DNA of 63,732 nucleotides from DATGEP01 sp035310125 (GCA_035310125.1 DATGEP010000110.1:1-63732); one strand, 5' to 3'. Counted from the first letter of the stretch, positions 36,467 to 44,960 are shown. Notes: generated by a model from the sequence alone, not told the origin. Translations and numbers: made by a program.

Positions 36467-37132
36467 ATGGGCCGTGGGATTGGATTAGGCTGCGAGCAAT
36501 GTGATTTCTCGGCACTGCTCTATGAGCGCCAGCCGTTCGCGCTCGACACCACGGGGCAGCCGTACGTGCTCGCATCGGAAGCCGCTGGGGCGCATGCCGG
36601 ATACTGGACCGATGGACTTTGCGGGACGTGCCGGCTGCCCGTTCGCGTGACAGAAAACCTGGTGATAGCGGACGGAGCCGCCATGATCTGTCCGCGCTGC
36701 GGTGCGACCGCGCTCACCTTCGAGCAGGCGCTACGCGAGCTGGCGGAGGCGAGCCATTCGCGAGTCTGGCTGGATCTCCATCGCGAGCAAGAGGCAGCGG
36801 GACGCCTGGAAATGGCCCTGAGCGACGTGCCTCACCTGCGGGAGTCCGTCGCAACGGGCGAAGCGACGACGATGGAAACACTGGATGCGCTCGCCGTTGA
36901 TCTGGCGTCGCGGGGTGCCAATACGACATCTGCGCTCGATGGCATCGGCGCGCTGCTGGAGAACGCGCTCGACCTGGATGCCGCCGTTCAGCTCCTGCAA
37001 GCGCGCTTACGAGAATGTGAGGGGCACATTGCGGGGCTGCGGATTTGCGCCGAAGACGAAGCCCAGCTTCCAGGCGTGCCCTGTCCCCAGTGCCAGACGG
37101 GCCACCTCATCCACTGGCCAGTGTGGGAATAG
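36467..37132 (+). CDS. Zinc-ribbon protein with four CxxC motifs
   Basis: A 221-residue protein with CEQC (near residue 9), CGTC (near 52), CPRC (near 76) and CPQC (near 207). The first three lie in a compact N-terminal region and could bind two zinc ions; the last is near the C-terminus after a helical middle part. Enzyme motifs are absent. It is divergent from the tail-anchored gene; the gap of 242 bp holds both promoters. Confidence 0.7.
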   Translation: MGRGIGLGCEQCDFSALLYERQPFALDTTGQPYVLASEAAGAHAGYWTDGLCGTCRLPVRVTENLVIADGAAMICPRCGATALTFEQALRELAEASHSRVWLDLHREQEAAGRLEMALSDVPHLRESVATGEATTMETLDALAVDLASRGANTTSALDGIGALLENALDLDAAVQLLQARLRECEGHIAGLRICAEDEAQLPGVPCPQCQTGHLIHWPVWE

Positions 37133-37189
37133 GAGAACCGGCTCAGCATGAAGGAGCACGGAGAGATAACGCCTTGATTGAATGACACA

Positions 37190-37222
37190 GGACCACCTGC
37201 AAAAGACGTTTGTAGGTGGTCC
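37190..37222. terminator. Bidirectional hairpin between convergent genes
   Basis: GGACCACCTGCAAA (37190-37203) and TTTGTAGGTGGTCC (37209-37222) pair at 13 of 14 positions with a 5-base loop. It sits between the zinc-ribbon gene and the oppositely oriented GNAT gene. Confidence 0.65.
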
Positions 37223-37233
37223 CATATCGTCGT

Positions 37234-37767
37234 TTATGAGCGGGCCTCAAGCATCGCCAGCTCGAAGTAGAACTCGCGGTAGCGCGCCTTCACCGCTTCA
37301 CGCGGGGAGGGCGGCACGCCAGCCGTGATGTTGAGCTGCAGCCGGACGCGCTTGTCGCCCGCCCGCTCGGCAATGAAGCCGCGCCGCTTGGCGAAGCACA
37401 GCGCCTCGCGCTGGTCGCCGTACATATCACTTGTGAGATGCGTTGCGCCCATCTCCCAGGCGAAACGGGCAACATCATCATAGAGCATGGTGCCGATGCC
37501 TCGATTGCGATAAGCTGGATCCACGACGATCTGAAGCCAGAAGTGGCCCGGCTCCATACGTGGATCGCGTCCTGTTTCGCCGTAGCCGACAATCGCACCG
37601 CATCCGGCCACGGCAATGACCTGCCAGCGAATCTGCCCTTCCGGCATAGTGATCTCGGAGAGGCGCAGCCGGTCCGCTGAGATGGGACTGGCGCTGACGG
37701 CATGCAGCATCTCGGCCAGGCGCGCGTAGTCAGTCGCGTCGTCTACCGGAAGCAAGTGAACAGACAT
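37234..37767 (-). CDS. GNAT-family N-acetyltransferase
   Basis: A 177-residue acetyltransferase. The acetyl-CoA site is LQIVVDPAYRNRGIGTMLYDDVARFA (near residues 86-110), with the R/Q-x-x-G-x-G/A loop seen as RNRGIG, followed by ATHLTSDMYGDQREALCFAKRRGF. The acceptor is unknown. AAGGCG lies ahead of the ATG at 37767; an upstream in-frame start lacks support. Confidence 0.85.
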   Translation of the reverse strand: MSVHLLPVDDATDYARLAEMLHAVSASPISADRLRLSEITMPEGQIRWQVIAVAGCGAIVGYGETGRDPRMEPGHFWLQIVVDPAYRNRGIGTMLYDDVARFAWEMGATHLTSDMYGDQREALCFAKRRGFIAERAGDKRVRLQLNITAGVPPSPREAVKARYREFYFELAMLEARS

Positions 37768-37831
37768 GTCGTTCTTCGCCTTTCTATCCAACGCAACTAG
37801 ACTCCACTGGCTGGCCCTGTTCTCTCTGCTT

Positions 37832-37859
37832 GCAGATCGCTTCACGTGAAGCGATCTGC
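37832..37859. terminator. Perfect 28-bp palindrome behind the ABC exporter operon
   Basis: Positions 37832-37845 and 37846-37859 are exact reverse complements (GCAGATCGCTTCAC, then GTGAAGCGATCTGC) with no spacer. It starts 17 bases after the ABC permease stop on the minus strand and upstream of GNAT. It could be a terminator stem with a four-base loop or a protein-binding site. Confidence 0.55.
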
Positions 37860-37876
37860 GTGCGAGCGGCCGAGTA

Positions 37877-38764
37877 TTAGCCGTTGCGCTTTAGTTTGCC
37901 GGTACGCTTGGCGTAGCGTTCGGCCTGGTTGAAGATGATGAGACCGAGAGGTACGGCGAGCACGCCGCAAACTACCATTGGCCAGACATCTCCCGTGAGT
38001 TTGCCAATCCCATACCCCTGCTGGATACTGCTGCGCAGACCGTCCAGCATGTAGGTAGTGGGCGTAATCTTCGAGACGGACTGAAGCCAGCCAGGCAGCA
38101 CCGTGATCGGGTAGTAGACGCCCGAGACGAGTAGCATGATGGCCCGAATGATATACGCCATCTGCGCGCCGCGCTCGGTAAAGAGCATTGGCAGAATGGC
38201 CGAGATCGTGCCGAGACCAATGAGCGAGATGCTGCCCAGCGCCATCAACACCACAGCGGAGCCCCAGTTGGCGTGGCTCAGATCGAGGTGGAAGAAAGCC
38301 CCCACCACGAAGAGCTGCGCCGTCGTCAGGATGAAGCCGTGGATCAACGCGAAAGCGCAGGCGCCGAACATGTGCGTCATCCGCGAGACAGGAGCCATAA
38401 AGGTGTACTCGATGGTCCCTTCCCAACGCTCCATCGTCACGGTCTCCGTGACGTTGTCAAAGACCACGCTCACGAAGGTCCAGACAGCCGTACCGATGGT
38501 TAGATACAGGATGGCGTGGCTGATCTGCTCCGCCGTGAAATGAATGTTCGGTATAGTATTCTGTAGGCTGGCCGCAATAAAGGTAACGCTAAGCGCGTTG
38601 ATGATGTTGTAGGTGATCCAGACAAGCTCCCACGCCCAGTAGCGTTTCGTCAGATACCACCCGCGCTCGACAAAGGCGTAGCTCTTTATCGCTTCGCTGC
38701 CCGCGCCGCGCAGGGCGTCACCTACCGTCGTCCGCGCGCCCGCTACGACTTTCGCCGAAAGCAT
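37877..38764 (-). CDS. ABC-2 type exporter permease
   Basis: A 295-residue membrane protein with about six helices (for example WELVWITYNIINALSVTFIAASL, LYLTIGTAVWTFVSVVFDNV, IHGFILTTAQLFVVGAFF, VVLMALGSISLIGLGTISAIL, AIMLLVSGVYYPITVLPGWL, WPMVVCGVLAVPLGLIIF). The ABC-2 signature region around YYPITVLPGWLQSVSKITPTTYMLDGLR is clear. GGGAGGAG eight bases before the ATG at 38764 fixes the start. It pairs with the ATP-binding gene upstream to form a drug, lipid or polysaccharide exporter. Confidence 0.88.
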   Translation of the reverse strand: MLSAKVVAGARTTVGDALRGAGSEAIKSYAFVERGWYLTKRYWAWELVWITYNIINALSVTFIAASLQNTIPNIHFTAEQISHAILYLTIGTAVWTFVSVVFDNVTETVTMERWEGTIEYTFMAPVSRMTHMFGACAFALIHGFILTTAQLFVVGAFFHLDLSHANWGSAVVLMALGSISLIGLGTISAILPMLFTERGAQMAYIIRAIMLLVSGVYYPITVLPGWLQSVSKITPTTYMLDGLRSSIQQGYGIGKLTGDVWPMVVCGVLAVPLGLIIFNQAERYAKRTGKLKRNG

Positions 38765-38868
38765 GTCGTTATCTCTCCTCCCACAAATGAGCCTCATCCC
38801 ATCCCCGCTCTTCAGTGGAGCGGAGTGTACACGGGTCACACCCTGTGCCGTGCGAGCCAAATACGCGT

Positions 38869-39894
38869 TTATTCCTCGTCGTCTTCCGGTTCATCCTCTT
38901 CCCAGTCGCGCCCCGTGTGAGCCATGAACACCTCGGTCAGTGTCGCGGCATGGTCGAGCTTTGCGCTAACGGCGGCCTTCAACTCGTCGGTCGTGCCCAT
39001 CGCGACGATGCGCCCGCCATCAATGATCGCGATGCGGTCGCAGAGCGCCTCCGCCTCGTCCATATCGTGTGTCGTGAGCAGGATGGTGGCATCGTGGGTA
39101 TCGCGTAGCTCGCGCACGAACCGCTGCACATCCTGCTTGGAGCGCGGGTCGAGGCCGGTGGTCGGCTCGTCCAGCAGCAAGAGAATGGGCGCCGTGAGAA
39201 ACGCACGCGCGATAGCCACTTTCTGCTGCATGCCGCGCGACATGCTTTCGAGCGGCTGCCCGATGCGGTCTGGCTTGATACCGAGCCGTGTGAGCAGCGA
39301 GCGGATATCCTCACGCGCCTGCCCTCCCGGTACGCCGTAGAGTCGCGCGGAGTACAGCAGATTCTCCATCGGGCTTAGCTTGCGAAAGAAGGCCGCTTCG
39401 ACACTGACACGATTGATCAGCCGGCGCACCATGCGCTCGTCGCGCTCAACGTCGTATCCAAAGATGCGCACGTTGCCTTCATCGGGAAGCAGCAGTGTCG
39501 AGATCAGGCGGATGAGTGTAGACTTGCCCGATCCGTTGGAGCCGAGCACCCCTAAAATCTCGCGCCGCCGGATGGTGAGCGTAACGTCGTCCACCGCGCG
39601 CACGATCTTCGGTCCGCGCTTGCGTGCCTGACCCCAGCGCAGCCAGCCAGGTCGCTCGCCGGTCTTGGTAAAGCGCTTGGAGACATGCTCGATGACCAGC
39701 GCATCGTGGTTGTCGAGGTCCGCAAGCTCCGCTGCCGTCAGCATGCCAGTGCGGCGAGTAGGCGCGACTTCGACGGAATACTCAACGTGTTCCGGTGCAA
39801 TCAGGTCATCATTCAAGATTGCCAAAGAATCCCCCTCTCGGCGACGGCAGCGCAGCACATTTCCCAGCGATTGCTCAGCAGAATCAGGATACAC
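38869..39894 (-). CDS. ABC exporter ATP-binding protein
   Basis: A 341-residue ATPase of the daunorubicin-resistance/ABC-2 type. An N-terminal extension of about 60 residues precedes the domain. Walker A is GSNGSGKST, the signature is SMSRGMQQKVAIARA, Walker B is ILLLLDEPTTGLDP, and the switch His is in LLTTHDMDEAEAL. The C-terminus ends in an acidic tail (WEEDEPEDDEE). The start is uncertain: GTG at 39894 has AGGAGG four bases upstream; a TTG at 39825 after AGAGGGGGA is the alternative, and the ATG at 39909 lies inside the operator. Confidence 0.88.
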   Translation of the reverse strand: MYPDSAEQSLGNVLRCRRREGDSLAILNDDLIAPEHVEYSVEVAPTRRTGMLTAAELADLDNHDALVIEHVSKRFTKTGERPGWLRWGQARKRGPKIVRAVDDVTLTIRRREILGVLGSNGSGKSTLIRLISTLLLPDEGNVRIFGYDVERDERMVRRLINRVSVEAAFFRKLSPMENLLYSARLYGVPGGQAREDIRSLLTRLGIKPDRIGQPLESMSRGMQQKVAIARAFLTAPILLLLDEPTTGLDPRSKQDVQRFVRELRDTHDATILLTTHDMDEAEALCDRIAIIDGGRIVAMGTTDELKAAVSAKLDHAATLTEVFMAHTGRDWEEDEPEDDEE

Positions 39895-39901
39895 GACACC
39901 T

Positions 39902-39920
39902 CCTGACATCTCCTGTCAGG
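39902..39920. promoter_or_regulatory. Operator palindrome of the ABC exporter operon
   Basis: CCTGACA (39902-39908) and TGTCAGG (39914-39920) form a perfect 7-bp inverted repeat with a 5-bp spacer. On the minus strand TATACC lies just upstream, so the palindrome covers the probable transcription start and the ribosome binding site. A repressor site is the simplest reading; no regulator gene is adjacent. Confidence 0.55.
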
Positions 39921-39991
39921 TATAGAAATCATGTTCAAGATCCACCCTCCACGAGCAGCTGGATGCCCCCTCTGGGAGCTTGCCGCAAACA

Positions 39992-40039
39992 ACAAAAAAA
40001 GGATCATGGGCTGCGACGTGTGCCGCGTGCCCATGATCC
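39992..40039 (-). terminator. Strong rho-independent terminator of the small transcript
   Basis: On the minus strand an 11-bp perfect stem (GGATCATGGGC at one arm, GCCCATGATCC at the other; plus-strand arms 40001-40011 and 40029-40039) is followed directly by seven T. This is the best terminator in the window and it faces the small ORF upstream. Confidence 0.85.
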
Positions 40040-40064
40040 TGGACGGTTACTCGGTTGCGTGCGT

Positions 40065-40232
40065 TCAACGCCTACGAGGATAAACGCTCGCTTCCTGGGA
40101 TCTGGGCACACTGCGGCCACTGGCGAAGACAAACCCGCCAGCCGCGGCGCACATACCGGCCTCGACACGAAGGCGCGCGACGGGCACAGTGGTAGGGCGG
40201 AAGCCGCTGCTGTTTGTCATCCAGCTAGCCAT
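40065..40232 (-). CDS. 55-residue small protein in its own transcription unit
   Basis: A 55-residue protein starting MASWMTNSSGFRPTTVPVAR and ending in a basic YPRRR tail, with one Cys and a Gly/Ala-rich centre; no membrane helix and no known family. GAGAGGAG is about nine bases before the ATG. The unit has a near-consensus promoter (40318-40347), a stem-loop at the likely 5' end and a strong terminator 26 bases after the stop. The frame may be translated, or the transcript may act mainly as RNA. Confidence 0.55.
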   Translation of the reverse strand: MASWMTNSSGFRPTTVPVARLRVEAGMCAAAGGFVFASGRSVPRSQEASVYPRRR

Positions 40233-40294
40233 CTTGCTCGTCTCCTCTCTGTGCTCTCGCATCAACGCGCCTGGTCGAAGGCAGCTAACCCGGT

Positions 40295-40310
40295 GTCCGC
40301 AATAGCGGAC
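40295..40310 (-). other. 5' stem-loop of the small transcript
   Basis: GTCCGC, a four-base loop and GCGGAC form a perfect 6-bp hairpin at the expected first bases of the transcript (about 40311). Hairpins at the 5' end are known to protect messages from decay. Confidence 0.45.
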
Positions 40311-40317
40311 TGCATCG

Positions 40318-40347
40318 AGTATACCGGCGGTTCTGGCGCAATGTCAA
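40318..40347 (-). promoter_or_regulatory. Near-consensus promoter of the small transcript
   Basis: On the minus strand TTGACA (40347-40342) is a perfect -35 and TATACT (40323-40318) matches five of six bases of the -10 consensus; the spacer is 18. It is the strongest promoter by eye in this window. Confidence 0.7.
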
Positions 40348-40416
40348 GCGAAATCGGGACGTTGCGCCTGGGTTCATCAGAAATCTGTACGAAGGGGCAG
40401 GTTATCGAATCAAGCG

Positions 40417-40839
40417 TCAGGCGTCAGGCAGATTGGGTAGCGGCTCCGGTGGAGGCGCGTCCAGGCGTTCAGCCGCCTGCGCCACCGCGGTGACGAGTGT
40501 CTCGCGGGTGAACGGCTTGGGGATGACGCGCAGGGAGAGATGCCGCAACAGGTCAATAAACGAGTCGGGGAACGTGCTGGCGTTGGCGGAAACTACCAGG
40601 TACTCGTGCGTGGAGAGTGGCGGACCGGCGCCTATGACCTCGCGCAGCACATCTTCGCCATCCATGTTGGGCATTTGATAGTCCAGTAGCACCACGAGCG
40701 GCTCGGTATACATGCGCATCGCAGCGAGCGCTTCCACGCCGTCCGTTGCCTCGATCAAGAAATACCCTTCCGGCTCCAGCATCGCGCGAATCATCTGTCG
40801 GATGCTTAAGCTGTCGTCCGCAAGGAGAATCTGCCGCAT
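40417..40839 (-). CDS. Single-domain response regulator (CheY-like)
   Basis: A 140-residue stand-alone receiver. The acidic pair is in LLADDSLSIRQMI, the phospho-acceptor Asp in VLLDYQMPNMDGE (near residue 53), the Ser in LVVSANAST and the Lys in VIPKPFTRE. The tail is Pro-rich. Without an output domain it probably acts by binding a partner protein or in a phosphorelay. GGAGGGGG precedes the ATG. No kinase is adjacent. Confidence 0.92.
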   Translation of the reverse strand: MRQILLADDSLSIRQMIRAMLEPEGYFLIEATDGVEALAAMRMYTEPLVVLLDYQMPNMDGEDVLREVIGAGPPLSTHEYLVVSANASTFPDSFIDLLRHLSLRVIPKPFTRETLVTAVAQAAERLDAPPPEPLPNLPDA

Positions 40840-41030
40840 ATGCCCCCTCCACTGTTATAGCATATATTGCCTGGATCGCATATCGCGCGGCGGTGCGGCG
40901 CCCATAGGCCCAGCCGCGCACGTCGTTGTTAAAGCAGACGACCACGCAGCCCGATGATAACGCGATGTGACCTAATGCCCGGACTCTCGGATACTTACCT
41001 TACCACACACTTCCGCCGTTGACTGCGCCG

Positions 41031-41690
41031 TTACGAGGGTGTTGTCATCGTTGGCGGCTGTGGCTGCGGCGCGGGCAGCACCACCGGCGGGGGCGGTGCG
41101 TATGACACCGGCTGGCCGTATGGAGCGGGCGGCGCAAACATCATCGGCGGATACATCATGGGTGGGTACATCATCGGCATCGGCGCGGCAGGTACCGTAT
41201 CGCGCCGGGTCACCAGCGCATAGATCAGAGTTGCTACTGTCGCAAGACGGCTACCTGCCACAAGGAGCACAGCATCAACACCTGTATATCCTCTTCGGCT
41301 GAAGAACTGATACGGATCGGTAGCTATTCCCGTCAGAACCAACGATATCATGGCGACGACGAGAATCGCAGTCATCCAGCCGAGGCGACCAGACCGTGCC
41401 GTGCGAAACAGCGCAAACGCCCATGCAGCTATACCGACATATTTCCCAAGACCTTCACAGACAGCACGAAACGAATCAATGAGTGAATAGTCTGGCGAGG
41501 GTCGGATATCCGGTATGATGCGCCAGACTTCGAGAAAATAGACGCCGACATCAATGCCAGACAACGCAATAGCACTCACTGAGAAGATGAGAATCGCTCG
41601 CCCGCTGTCGCGCCGCGCCAGCAGGCACACAAATCCTATAAATAGGGGCACCAACACGTAAGTAAGCACAAGAATCAGAGCAAAACTCAT
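41031..41690 (-). CDS. Multi-helix membrane protein with Met/Pro/Tyr-rich tail
   Basis: A 219-residue protein with about five helices (3-24, 31-54, 80-96, 105-124, 138-158) and a C-terminal tail of 55 residues rich in Pro, Met and Tyr. The tail includes the repeat MMYPPMMYPPMMFAPP. No family is recognised. Tails of this type often mediate loose protein contacts at the membrane. GGAGG lies ahead of the ATG. Confidence 0.7.
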   Translation of the reverse strand: MSFALILVLTYVLVPLFIGFVCLLARRDSGRAILIFSVSAIALSGIDVGVYFLEVWRIIPDIRPSPDYSLIDSFRAVCEGLGKYVGIAAWAFALFRTARSGRLGWMTAILVVAMISLVLTGIATDPYQFFSRRGYTGVDAVLLVAGSRLATVATLIYALVTRRDTVPAAPMPMMYPPMMYPPMMFAPPAPYGQPVSYAPPPPVVLPAPQPQPPTMTTPS

Positions 41691-41733
41691 CTATCGCCTC
41701 CTGCCATGTTGTCTATTCGGGTAGACCAGCAAC

Positions 41734-41778
41734 ATACAATGGCAGCCAACCGTCGCATGCGGCTGGCTGCCATTGTAT
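41734..41778 (-). terminator. Terminator hairpin of the zwf-pgi operon
   Basis: Perfect 15-bp arms at 41734-41748 (ATACAATGGCAGCCA) and 41764-41778, with a 15-base loop that can pair further by CCG and CGG. It lies 36 bases after the pgi stop. On the minus strand it is followed by a partly T-rich stretch. Confidence 0.7.
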
Positions 41779-41813
41779 CAGGCTTGTGTAGGACAGGCAA
41801 CAGGCCAGCGAAG

Positions 41814-43460
41814 CTACCCCCGCTGGCGCCGATAGCGCCGGATTAGCGTGTTGGTCGAGCTATCGTGCGCAAGCTGTGGCTCGGTCGCGTTCGCCAATTC
41901 GGGGATGATTCGCGTCGCCAGCACCTTACCCAGCTCCACGCCCCACTGGTCGAAGGAGTCAATCTGCCAGATCGCGCCCTGCGTAAACACGCTATGTTCA
42001 TAGAGCGCCACCAGCTTGCCCAGCGTCTCCGGTGTCAGCCGCTCGGCCAGGATGGTGCTGGTTGGGCGATTACCCTCGAAGACACGGTGCGGCACCAGCG
42101 CATCCGGCGTGCCTTCCGCCTTCACCTCGTCGGGCGTCTTGCCGAAGGCCAGCGCCTCCGTCTGCGCGAAGAGATTGGCCATCAACAGATCGTGATGTGT
42201 GCCGAGCGGATTGAGTGTCTGGCAGAAGCCAAGGAAGTCCGCGGGAATCAGCTTCGTTCCCTGGTGGATAAGCTGATAGAACGAGTGCTGGCCGTTGGTG
42301 CCCGGCTCACCCCAATAGATCGGCCCCGTCTCGTAGTCTACGCGCGTGCCATCCAGCGTGACGTGCTTGCCGTTGCTCTCCATCGTCAGCTGTTGCAAGT
42401 ACGCCGGGAAGCGCTTGAGATACTGGCTGTACGGCAGCACGGCCACCGTCTGCGCACCAAAGAAATCGGTATACCAGACCGCGAGCAGGCCCATCAGCAC
42501 CGGCAGGTTGCGCGCGAACGGCGCTGTGCGGAAGTGCTCATCCATCGCATGGAACCCGGCTAGCATCTCGCGGAACCGCTCCGGGCCGATGGCAATCATG
42601 GTCGAGAGACCGATGGCTGAATCCATCGAGTAGCGACCGCCAACCCAGTCCCAGAAGCCGAACATATTGGCCGTATCAATGCCGAATTTAGCGACTTCTT
42701 GGGTGTTCGTCGAGACGGCGACGAAGTGCTTCGCCACGGCTTGCTCGTCGCCCAGCGCGCGCAGACTCCACGCGCGCGCGGTGTGCGCGTTGGTCATCGT
42801 CTCCAGCGTCGTGAACGTCTTCGAGGAGATGATAAAGAGCGTTTCCGCCGGATCCAGGTCGCGTGTGGCCTCCACGAAATCGGTGCCGTCCACGTTCGAG
42901 ACGAACCGGAAGGTCATAGCACGCTCACTGTAGTGTCGCAGCGCCTCGTACGCCATGACTGGGCCGAGATCGGAGCCGCCGATGCCAATGTTGATGACAT
43001 TGCGGATGCGCTTGCCCGTAAAGCCCGTCCACGCGCCGCTACGCACACGGTCAGAGAAGCTGGCCATGCGATCCAGCACCTCGTGGACAGCGGGCACAAC
43101 GTTTTCGCCATCTACCATGATCGTCTGCCCACGCGGCGCTCGCAGCGCGACGTGCAGCACCGCTCGCCGCTCGGTGGTATTGATCTTGTCTCCCCGGAAC
43201 ATCGCGTCTATCCGCTCGCGCAGACCGCATTCTTCCGCTAGCTGGAGCAACAGGCGCAATGTCTCATCTGTAATGCGCTGCTTGGAAAAGTCGAAGTAGA
43301 TCCCTTCCGCTTCGGCGGTCAGCCGCTCGCCGCGTTGCGGATCGCTCGCGAAGAGATCACGCAGGTGCGTGTGCTGAATCTGCTGAAAGTGCCGTTCCAA
43401 CGTCTTCCACGCTGGCCGCTGCGTCAACACCGGCGCCGCTGGAGCCTGTCCCGTCGCCAT
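41814..43460 (-). CDS. pgi: Glucose-6-phosphate isomerase
   Basis: Interconverts glucose-6P and fructose-6P. It has 548 residues, the bacterial long form. Signatures: VINIGIGGSDLGPVM, ISSKTFTTLETMTNA, DWVGGRYSMDSAIGL, EPGTNGQHSFYQLIHQGT with the catalytic His, and SFDQWGVELGK with the catalytic Lys. It follows zwf by 23 bases on the same strand, so the two share an operon that links fructose-6P, including that from amino-sugar breakdown further right, to the pentose phosphate path. Confidence 0.97.
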   Translation of the reverse strand: MATGQAPAAPVLTQRPAWKTLERHFQQIQHTHLRDLFASDPQRGERLTAEAEGIYFDFSKQRITDETLRLLLQLAEECGLRERIDAMFRGDKINTTERRAVLHVALRAPRGQTIMVDGENVVPAVHEVLDRMASFSDRVRSGAWTGFTGKRIRNVINIGIGGSDLGPVMAYEALRHYSERAMTFRFVSNVDGTDFVEATRDLDPAETLFIISSKTFTTLETMTNAHTARAWSLRALGDEQAVAKHFVAVSTNTQEVAKFGIDTANMFGFWDWVGGRYSMDSAIGLSTMIAIGPERFREMLAGFHAMDEHFRTAPFARNLPVLMGLLAVWYTDFFGAQTVAVLPYSQYLKRFPAYLQQLTMESNGKHVTLDGTRVDYETGPIYWGEPGTNGQHSFYQLIHQGTKLIPADFLGFCQTLNPLGTHHDLLMANLFAQTEALAFGKTPDEVKAEGTPDALVPHRVFEGNRPTSTILAERLTPETLGKLVALYEHSVFTQGAIWQIDSFDQWGVELGKVLATRIIPELANATEPQLAHDSSTNTLIRRYRRQRG

Positions 43461-43483
43461 CTGGTCACATCCTCTCTCTGTCG

Positions 43484-44875
43484 CTATTTCCGCGCTTCCG
43501 CGTGTAAAACCGGATTATGCCAGCTGCCGTCGCCCGCGATCAACCTGCCGGCTTCCGCGGGTCCCCACGTATTCGGATCATACGGGTAGAGTGGCGTCGC
43601 CGCGCCCAACACCGGATCAACCACTCGCCAGGCCGCCTCGACCGTATCCTCGCGAGAGAAGAGCGTTGCGTCGCCGTGGAGCGCATCGCCGAGCAGCCGC
43701 TCATACGGCGCCATCTCGCCGCCGTGGTGGTGGCGCGCCACCAGCTCGACATGCTCACCTACCATCGCTTCACCTGGTATTTTGGCCCGCGCGCCAATCG
43801 CAAGCATGACATCCGGGCTGAGGCGAAAGCGGAAGTAGTTCGACTGCGCAGGCTCCACTTCTCCTAGGAACGGATGCGCCGGGCGCTTGAGCGTGACCAG
43901 CACCTCCGTCGCGGTCACAGGCAGACACTTACCGGCGCGAATGTAGAATGGCACATCCTGCCAGCGCGGCGAGTCAATGAATAGGCGCACCGCCGCGAAG
44001 GTCTCCACCAGCGAATCCGGCGCGACACCTGCCACCTGGCGGTAGCCACGATACTGGCCGCGCACCACGTTGGCGGCGTCGAGTGGACGCATCGCCTGAA
44101 ACACCTTCGCCTTCTCATCGCGCAGGGGCTCAGGATCGTTCGTCGCTGGCGACTCCATCGCCAGAAAGGCGGCTACCTGGAACAAGTGATTCTGCACGAC
44201 ATCACGAATGGCGCCCGCCTCCTCATAGAAGCTGCCGCGGTCCGAGACACCGAAGCTCTCCGCCATCGTGATCTGCACGCTCTCGATATACTCCCGATTC
44301 CAGATAGGCTCCAGAAATGTGTTAGCGAAGCGGAAATACAGCAGATTCTGGACCGCCTCCTTGCCGAGGTAGTGGTCAATTCGGTAGATGTTCGCTTCCG
44401 GAAACGCGCCGCGCAACACGCCATTTAGCTCACGTGCCGAGGGTAAATCGTGCCCGAACGGCTTCTCCACCACGATCCGGCCGCCCGTGGCGCAGCCGGA
44501 CTTCGCCAGCCCACCTACGACAGTCTCGAAGAGATCAGGGGGAATGGCGAGGTAATAGAGCGGACGCTGCGCGTTCCCCAGTGTGTCGCGCAGCCGTGTG
44601 TAGGTGCCCGTGTCGTCATAATTTCCGCTCACCAGCCGGAACAGCGCACAGAGTTGTGCGAAGGCGGCTTCGTCCACGCCGCCATGCTCTGCCAGGCTAT
44701 CGTGTATGCGCTGCTTGATTTGCTCCGCTGTCCACTTCTCGCGCGCGATTACGACGAACGGCACCGCCAGATTCCCGCGCCTGACCATCGCCTGTAACGC
44801 CGGGAAAATTTGCTTGTAGGCGAGATCGCCTGTCGCCCCAAAAAAGATAAAGGCGTCCGACTGCGCGACACCCAT
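43484..44875 (-). CDS. zwf: Glucose-6-phosphate 1-dehydrogenase
   Basis: Oxidises glucose-6P to 6-phosphogluconolactone with NAD(P)+, entry of the oxidative pentose phosphate path. It has 463 residues from the ATG at 44875, which follows GAGGGAGA. Motifs: the dinucleotide-binding FFGATGDLAYKQIFPAL near the start, VVEKPFGHDL, and the active-site RIDHYLGKEAVQNLLYFRFAN with the catalytic His. An upstream in-frame ATG would add 26 atypical residues. Confidence 0.97.
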   Translation of the reverse strand: MGVAQSDAFIFFGATGDLAYKQIFPALQAMVRRGNLAVPFVVIAREKWTAEQIKQRIHDSLAEHGGVDEAAFAQLCALFRLVSGNYDDTGTYTRLRDTLGNAQRPLYYLAIPPDLFETVVGGLAKSGCATGGRIVVEKPFGHDLPSARELNGVLRGAFPEANIYRIDHYLGKEAVQNLLYFRFANTFLEPIWNREYIESVQITMAESFGVSDRGSFYEEAGAIRDVVQNHLFQVAAFLAMESPATNDPEPLRDEKAKVFQAMRPLDAANVVRGQYRGYRQVAGVAPDSLVETFAAVRLFIDSPRWQDVPFYIRAGKCLPVTATEVLVTLKRPAHPFLGEVEPAQSNYFRFRLSPDVMLAIGARAKIPGEAMVGEHVELVARHHHGGEMAPYERLLGDALHGDATLFSREDTVEAAWRVVDPVLGAATPLYPYDPNTWGPAEAGRLIAGDGSWHNPVLHAEARK

Positions 44876-44931
44876 CGCTGCTCTCCCTCTGCTACTCCAA
44901 TCATCATGCCCCTGTGGGCGGGCACTCCATC

Positions 44932-44960
44932 CATAGACACACCGGTGCGCCACGTGTCAA
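44932..44960 (-). promoter_or_regulatory. Candidate promoter of zwf-pgi
   Basis: On the minus strand TTGACA (44960-44955) is a perfect -35; TCTATG (44937-44932), preceded by TG, is a weak extended -10 after a 17-base spacer. The rest of the 346-bp gap to 45221 shows no gene. Confidence 0.35.

Noticed and set aside
37190..37222. CRISPR-like or repeat-array reading of strong hairpins in the window
   Set aside because: Each hairpin is single and placed at a gene end; no regularly spaced repeats and no cas genes were seen.
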